Shown here piece by piece: positions 59,715 through 64,000 of a DNA stretch of 64,000 nt; position 1 is the stretch's first letter; each line of letters begins with the position of its first letter. Origin of the DNA: an uncultured Bacteroidota bacterium (GTDB taxonomy: Bacteria; Bacteroidota; Bacteroidia; Bacteroidales; WCHB1-69); contig CADADB010000001.1 of NCBI GenBank assembly GCA_902786595.1, forward strand, positions 191,172 to 255,171, given 5' to 3'. A model generated the notes under the pieces. It had not been told where the DNA came from and made no database searches. It worked only from the letters and a program-made list of their open reading frames with translations. The translations under genes and the position numbers were made by a program.

Positions 59715-60725
59715 ATGAAGTACTCCGTTGCACAAATCGCAGAATTGATTTCTGCCGAAGTGGTGGGCGATTCCAATGCCGAGATCACCACGATATGCAA
59801 AATTGAGGAGGGCGTGCCTGGCGGCCTGACTTTCCTTTCCAATCCGAAATACACACAATATTTATATACCACAAAAGCTACGGCGGCTATCGTCAACACG
59901 GACTTTGTGCCCGAACATGAAGTTCCCTGCACGCTCATCAAGGTGGCCAACTCCTACCTCGCCTTCGCGCAGCTCCTGAACTTCTACCAGCAGAACAAAC
60001 CGCGCAAGACGGGCGTTTCCGACAAGGCCTGCATCGCCCCGACCGCCAAAATCGGGCAAAACGTCTATATCGGCGAGTTCGTGAGCATCGGTGACGGGGC
60101 GGAAATCGGCGACGGTGTGAGTCTCTACCCGCAGACCGTTGTCGGTGACCGCGTGAAGATCGGCGCCCGTACGACTTTGTATGCCGGAGTCAAGGTCTAT
60201 GAGGACTGCCACATCGGCACCGACTGCATCTTGCATGCAGGGGCAGTCATCGGAGCGGACGGCTTCGGCTTTGCCCAGCAGGACGGCGAGTACCTGAAGA
60301 TCCCGCAGGTCGGCAACGTGGAGATCGGCAACCATGTGGAGATCGGTGCCAACACCTGTATCGACCGCGCCACGATGGGTTCGACCCGCATCCACGACCA
60401 TGTGAAGATCGACAATCTCGTGCAGATCGCGCATAACGTCACGGTAGGGGAGGGCACCGCTTTCGCCGCACAGGCGGGCGTGGCCGGTTCCGCCAAACTC
60501 GGAAGCCGCTGTATCATTGCGGGCCAGGCGGGCATCGCAGGCCACATTTCCATAGCCGACGGTACCGTTATCGGAGCCCAGTCCGGCGTGTCGCACTCCC
60601 TCAAGCAGGGCGTTTACCTCGGAAGTCCGGCACTGCCTGCTTCCGAAGAGCGCAAACTCATGGTGCTGCGCCGCAAATTACCTGAACTGTATCAACAATA
60701 TATAAACAACAAAAAGAACCAATAA
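59715..60725 (+). CDS. lpxD: UDP-3-O-acyl-glucosamine N-acyltransferase LpxD
   Basis: A 336-residue lipid A enzyme. An N-terminal uridine-binding domain (about 1-95; GVPGGLTFLSNPKY) is followed by a long left-handed beta-helix of hexapeptide repeats (about 100-310), with the catalytic His in HAGAVIGADGFGFA, and a C-terminal helix. It adds the N-linked hydroxyacyl chain to lipid A precursor. lpxC follows after 5 bp, so the two form an operon. Confidence 0.95.
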   Translation: MKYSVAQIAELISAEVVGDSNAEITTICKIEEGVPGGLTFLSNPKYTQYLYTTKATAAIVNTDFVPEHEVPCTLIKVANSYLAFAQLLNFYQQNKPRKTGVSDKACIAPTAKIGQNVYIGEFVSIGDGAEIGDGVSLYPQTVVGDRVKIGARTTLYAGVKVYEDCHIGTDCILHAGAVIGADGFGFAQQDGEYLKIPQVGNVEIGNHVEIGANTCIDRATMGSTRIHDHVKIDNLVQIAHNVTVGEGTAFAAQAGVAGSAKLGSRCIIAGQAGIAGHISIADGTVIGAQSGVSHSLKQGVYLGSPALPASEERKLMVLRRKLPELYQQYINNKKNQ

Positions 60726-60730
60726 CCTTC

Positions 60731-61660
60731 ATGACATCATTACAAACCACCATCGCCTCTCCGGTTTCCGTATCGGGGAGAGGTTTACATACGGCTCAAC
60801 AGGTGACGGTCACCTTTGTGCCCGCACCCGCCGATTTCGGAATCCAATTTGAACGCACCGACCTACCCGGGAATCCGATTGTAAAGGCAACCCCGAATTC
60901 GGTTTTTGACACCTCCCGCGGCACTTCTATCAAAGAAGGCGAAGCGCAAGTGCACACGATAGAGCATCTTATGGCCGCTCTCGCCGGACTCGGCATCGAC
61001 AATGTCCTTGTGAAGACCGTCGGTCCGGAAACCCCCATTCTTGACGGCAGCTCCCGTATTTATGTGGAGATGCTCAAGGAGGTTGGCATCGTGACGCTCG
61101 ATTCCCCGAAAAAAATCGGATTTGTGAAAGAGGAAATCACGTTCTCCATCCCTGAGAAGCAGATAGAACTCACCATTAAGCCCGCGAAACGCTTCAAAAT
61201 GACCGTGCATGTGGATTACGGCACGAAGGTTTTGGCTGAGCAGGAGGCGGTCCTTGACAATTTGGAGAATTTCGTTCCGGATGTCTATAACTGCCGCACT
61301 TTCGTCTTTCTTGACGAGCTGCAGTTCCTGATCCAGAACAACCTGGCGCGCGGCGGCGACCTCGACAACGCCATCGTTTTCGTTGACAAAGTGCCCGACA
61401 GCAAAGTGCTGACTCAACTCGGCGACTTTTTCCACATGAAAGACATCACCGTGACCCCGGATCATATTCTTAATAATACGCATTTGCGTCATCCCAATGA
61501 GCCGGCCCGTCACAAGCTGCTCGACCTCATCGGAGACCTTTATTTACTGGGGGTTCCGTTGTGCGCGGAGATTACCGCAAGCCGACCTGGCCACTTCGCC
61601 AACACGGCCTTTGCAAAAAAAATTATGGAAAGTTGTAACTTTTTTATACAACCTGCGTAA
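60731..61660 (+). CDS. lpxC: UDP-3-O-acyl-N-acetylglucosamine deacetylase LpxC (unfused)
   Basis: A 309-residue zinc deacetylase, first committed step of lipid A synthesis. Zinc and catalytic motifs: HTIEHLMAALAGLGIDN, LDGSS, FVFLDELQFL, and the late LRHPNEPARHKLLDLIGDL. In most Bacteroidota LpxC is fused to the dehydratase FabZ (about 460 residues in total). Here the frame ends right after the LpxC domain (GHFANTAFAKKI...FFIQPA) and no FabZ sequence follows in any frame before the terminator. It is co-transcribed with lpxD. Confidence 0.94.
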   Translation: MTSLQTTIASPVSVSGRGLHTAQQVTVTFVPAPADFGIQFERTDLPGNPIVKATPNSVFDTSRGTSIKEGEAQVHTIEHLMAALAGLGIDNVLVKTVGPETPILDGSSRIYVEMLKEVGIVTLDSPKKIGFVKEEITFSIPEKQIELTIKPAKRFKMTVHVDYGTKVLAEQEAVLDNLENFVPDVYNCRTFVFLDELQFLIQNNLARGGDLDNAIVFVDKVPDSKVLTQLGDFFHMKDITVTPDHILNNTHLRHPNEPARHKLLDLIGDLYLLGVPLCAEITASRPGHFANTAFAKKIMESCNFFIQPA

Positions 61661-61715
61661 GAGTACAATGATTATGAATTAATTTTCATTGTCTTACATA
61701 GGTTAATGGTTTTGG

Positions 61716-61744
61716 ACAGCGGTAGCATCTACCGCTGTTTTTTT
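61716..61744. terminator. Bidirectional terminator shared with the mtgA coding end
   Basis: Stem ACAGCGGTAG/CTACCGCTGT with a 3-base loop and a T run. The TAG stop of the convergent mtgA gene is inside the stem. Confidence 0.88.
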
Positions 61745-62547
61745 GTCTCGTGCTTTATGAAATCCCAAACGCCATTTTTGCTTTTGCCCTTCTTCCTGCT
61801 TTTCCTTTTTTCCATTTTTTCCACCGACTTCAGATAACGCTCGCGCACATGGGAGATATATTCATCTGTGAATTTGGGAGTTCCGTATCTGGCCATTTTC
61901 CCTTCGATATTGGCGGCGCGACCGAGCAAATAAGATGTCGGCTTGGCAGGATTCCGCTTTTGGGGACTGGGGTAACAAGCTGTGATTAAGGCCGCCTGAT
62001 GAGCAGTCAGCTGAGAAGCGTGGCAGTGGAAGTAAGTTTGCGCCGCCTTTTCCGCACCATAGATGCCGGGCCCCATCTCAATCACGTTCAGATAGACCTC
62101 CATGATGCGCTCCTTCGACCAGAAAGTCTCAATCAGGAAGGTGAAGTAGGTTTCCACGCCTTTGCGCACCCAGGAACTTTTCGGCCAGCAGAACACGTTC
62201 TTTGCCGTTTGCTGCGAGATGGTGCTGCCTCCACGATGCCGGCGACCGCTTTTGCGTTCCTCCATCACCGTATTGAGGGCGATCACGTCGAAACCGCGAT
62301 GCCCGAGGAAGTAGTTGTCCTCCGAGGCGATGGCCGCCCGGTACATGTAAGGGGAGATTTTCTCAATCGGCACCCATTTCTTGTGGATTCCGGTGCCGTT
62401 GCTAATGGCTTGCACACACTGGAATGTCGTCACGGGCGGATTGACCCAACGATACAAAATCGGCAATAATATGCTGAGAATAAACAGAATGAGAATGATC
62501 TTCCCGAATGTTTTCCAAAACTTTCTTCCTTTCGATTTCTTTGCCAT
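61729..62547 (-). CDS. mtgA: Monofunctional peptidoglycan glycosyltransferase MtgA
   Basis: A 272-residue GT51 enzyme: one N-terminal helix (about 14-34), then the glycosyltransferase with the catalytic Glu in AAIASEDNYFLGHRGFD, RRHRGGSTISQQTAKNVF, SKERIMEVYLNVIEMG and GAEKAAQTYF. The C-terminal 40 residues are highly basic (KRKSRKKGKSKNG). It polymerises lipid II without transpeptidase activity. Own promoter; the stop codon sits in a terminator stem. Confidence 0.94.
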   Translation of the reverse strand: MAKKSKGRKFWKTFGKIILILFILSILLPILYRWVNPPVTTFQCVQAISNGTGIHKKWVPIEKISPYMYRAAIASEDNYFLGHRGFDVIALNTVMEERKSGRRHRGGSTISQQTAKNVFCWPKSSWVRKGVETYFTFLIETFWSKERIMEVYLNVIEMGPGIYGAEKAAQTYFHCHASQLTAHQAALITACYPSPQKRNPAKPTSYLLGRAANIEGKMARYGTPKFTDEYISHVRERYLKSVEKMEKRKSRKKGKSKNGVWDFIKHETKKQR

Positions 62548-62589
62548 AACACCTCTTATCTTACGCTGATGCCTCTTTTTTTTGAGGCG

Positions 62590-62598
62590 GCAAAAATA
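62590..62598 (-). promoter_or_regulatory. Promoter -7 element of mtgA
   Basis: TATTTTTGC on the minus strand, 42 bp before the start codon. Confidence 0.65.
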
Positions 62599-62633
62599 AT
62601 TTTTTTATGAAGGTGTTGTAATCAAAAAAAAAA

Positions 62634-62642
62634 TATATTTGC
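62634..62642 (+). promoter_or_regulatory. Promoter -7 element of the coiled-coil protein gene
   Basis: TATATTTGC, an exact match to TAnnTTTGC, 87 bp before the start codon; the leader between is extremely A-rich. Confidence 0.55.
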
Positions 62643-62729
62643 ACTTAAATAATTCTGAAATATCAATATACAAAAAATTTATAAAATTAACAAAATATTC
62701 AAAAATTAAATAATCATAAAAAGCAGAGT

Positions 62730-63248
62730 ATGAATAAGATAATTGAAGTGTTGCAAATTTTAACAGAAAGTCCAATTGGTATGTTTTCTACTATTTTCAG
62801 TCTTCTTTTGATTGCTGCTTGGCTTCTCTTTCGGTTCGCAAGAAAAGTGACCCGGCTTGACCTTTCCCAAAAACATCTGGAAGAGGGCCATAAAGAGATT
62901 CTTAAAAGAATTGACCAATTGTCCGCTGATATGCGCGATGGATTCAGAAAAGTGGACAAGCGGTTCGAGAAAGTGGACGAGCGGTTTGAAAAATTAGAAC
63001 AGAAGATGGACGAGCGGTTCGAGAAAATGGATGATCGGTTTGAGAGTATGGATAAGAAGTTTGACCGGAAAATAGAAAACCTTTCTGAAAAGCTGGATCG
63101 GAACACAGAAGAACTTCGAAAAGACATTGCAAATTTACGGACAGACGTGAGGATCTTACAGCATGATCGCCATAACACAGCTGTTTCTGTTATGAAGACG
63201 AAGAAAAGTCGTCCAAGCAATAAAAGGAAATCGGTGGCAAGTTTCTGA
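62730..63248 (+). CDS. Membrane-anchored coiled-coil protein of unknown function
   Basis: A 172-residue protein with one membrane helix (about 18-36; MFSTIFSLLLIAAWLLF) and then a long charged coiled coil (about 45-145). The centre is a series of seven-residue repeats of the form F-E-K-x-D-E-R (RFEKVDERFEKLEQKMDERF and onward). The tail is basic (KTKKSRPSNKRK). Cytoplasmic coiled coil is expected. Codon use is more A-rich than in its neighbours, and the DNA repeats of 21 bp suggest growth by duplication. I do not recognise a functional family. Confidence 0.75.
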   Translation: MNKIIEVLQILTESPIGMFSTIFSLLLIAAWLLFRFARKVTRLDLSQKHLEEGHKEILKRIDQLSADMRDGFRKVDKRFEKVDERFEKLEQKMDERFEKMDDRFESMDKKFDRKIENLSEKLDRNTEELRKDIANLRTDVRILQHDRHNTAVSVMKTKKSRPSNKRKSVASF

Positions 63249-63250
63249 GA

Positions 63251-64000
63251 TTACCACCCTGGTGCGTCGCCGCGGTTCACGTTAATCTTGTAGCCCGTTG
63301 ACGCGATTCTGACACCCAGGCAGTTGACGCATTGCGCCGATTCGTCCCCGGTACAGATTTTATTGTCGTACAAGTCGTATTTTTTGCGTACGGATACCGG
63401 CGAAAGATTCGGCATCACCACGTTGGCACCGGCTAACAGCCCTTTTTCGCGACCGGTTTTGTCGATCGTGCCCAATGCGGTGGTGGAAGGCAGAAGCAAT
63501 TGCGGCATCATCAGTCGCAAAAGACCGAGCATGAAGAGGGTCTGCTCCACGGTGCCGCCTTGCTCGTTGGCGAACGGCGTGGCGTGGTGCGGCACAAACG
63601 GCCCAATTCCCACCATCTGCGGCTGCAACTCCTTGATGAAGAGCATGTCCTCCGCTAACAGTTCGGGCGTTTGGAAGGGAGTGCCCACCATGAAACCCGT
63701 TCCCACCTGATAGCCGATCTCCTTCAAATCCCATAAACATTGGATTCTCCTCGCATGCGACATCCACGCGGGGTGCAGCTGTGCGTAATGCTGCGCGTTG
63801 GCCGTCTCGTGGCGAAGCAGATAGCGGTCGGCACCCGCGTCAAAGAGCTTTTGGTAACGTTCTCTCGTGCGCTCTCCTAATGACAGGGTTACGGCACAAT
63901 TAGGATAACGCGATTTGATGTTGCCAATCAATCGGACCAACACTTCATCGGTAAAATGCGCGTCTTCGCCGCCCTGCATCACGAACGTCCTGAACCCCAG
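63251..64000 (-). CDS. hydE: [FeFe]-hydrogenase maturation radical SAM protein HydE (5' end outside window)
   Basis: The last 250 codons of a radical SAM protein; the frame is open to the window edge. FRTFVMQGGED near the edge, LSLGERTRERYQKLFDAGADRYLLRHETAN, GYQVGTGFMVGTPFQT and GIGPFVPHHATPF match HydE, and the C-terminus ends MPNLSPVSVRKKYDLYDNK with a late Cys pair. HydE helps assemble the H-cluster of [FeFe]-hydrogenases. The CxxxCxxC cluster motif lies upstream of the window. PylB-like or BioB-like paralogues are less likely. Confidence 0.86.
   Translation of the reverse strand: MGFRTFVMQGGEDAHFTDEVLVRLIGNIKSRYPNCAVTLSLGERTRERYQKLFDAGADRYLLRHETANAQHYAQLHPAWMSHARRIQCLWDLKEIGYQVGTGFMVGTPFQTPELLAEDMLFIKELQPQMVGIGPFVPHHATPFANEQGGTVEQTLFMLGLLRLMMPQLLLPSTTALGTIDKTGREKGLLAGANVVMPNLSPVSVRKKYDLYDNKICTGDESAQCVNCLGVRIASTGYKINVNRGDAPGW

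Overview
The window reads as chromosomal DNA of an anaerobic member of the Bacteroidota, most likely the order Bacteroidales. The signs are Bacteroidota-type promoters (TAnnTTTGC) in front of many genes and all three tRNAs, lipoproteins with typical lipoboxes, proteins with type IX secretion sorting domains (types A and B), a GldI-like peptidyl-prolyl isomerase next to nrnA, a bacterial serine palmitoyltransferase, and the end of a gene for HydE, a [FeFe]-hydrogenase maturase. No insertion sequence, phage, plasmid gene or CRISPR array is visible.

Layout. Bases 2-5473 hold the 3' part of a nonribosomal peptide synthetase that ends in a reductase domain. Bases 5545-13721 form a lipid block: a LolA-like carrier and an MMPL/RND exporter on the minus strand, divergent from serine palmitoyltransferase and a ketosphinganine-reductase-like SDR. 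These run into a convergent minus-strand operon of acyl-ACP synthetase, acyl carrier protein and a GNAT-fold ceramide-synthase-like protein. Bases 13830-32172 are mostly housekeeping genes (rluE, an ABC ATPase, mutL, a glutaminyl cyclase, lysC, tex, nrnA, three FKBP lipoproteins). They also include a second ceramide-synthase-like/SDR pair at 28083-29971. Bases 32432-46031 hold two DUF3857/transglutaminase-like proteins, a hemerythrin/LuxR pair and three type IX secreted proteins, with a dus gene between them. Bases 46245-57402 run through hflX into a division and cell-wall (dcw) cluster: mraZ-rsmH-ftsL-ftsI-murE-mraY-[murD C-domain only]-ftsW. Bases 57443-64000 hold an ABC-F ATPase, tRNA-Ser, lpxD, lpxC (without the usual FabZ fusion), mtgA, a coiled-coil membrane protein and partial hydE.

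How the genes work together. The lipid block supplies every step expected for bacterial ceramide: acyl-ACP formation, condensation with serine, keto reduction and N-acylation. It also carries an export pair (MMPL plus LolA-like) that could move a lipid to the outer membrane. The neighbouring synthetase may release a peptide aldehyde or alcohol. Whether the two products are joined is unknown and is the most interesting functional question here.

The non-coding DNA is also unusual. A family of 28-bp palindromes (11 copies) keeps its outer arms but exchanges its centre. Copies lie next to the 3' ends of all three tRNAs, provide stop codons to genes, and in one case sit in frame inside the peptide synthetase. 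Many intergenic gaps are filled with degenerate tandem repeats of 7 or 8 bp whose sequence differs from gap to gap. All assignments are by eye from the sequence; no database search was run.
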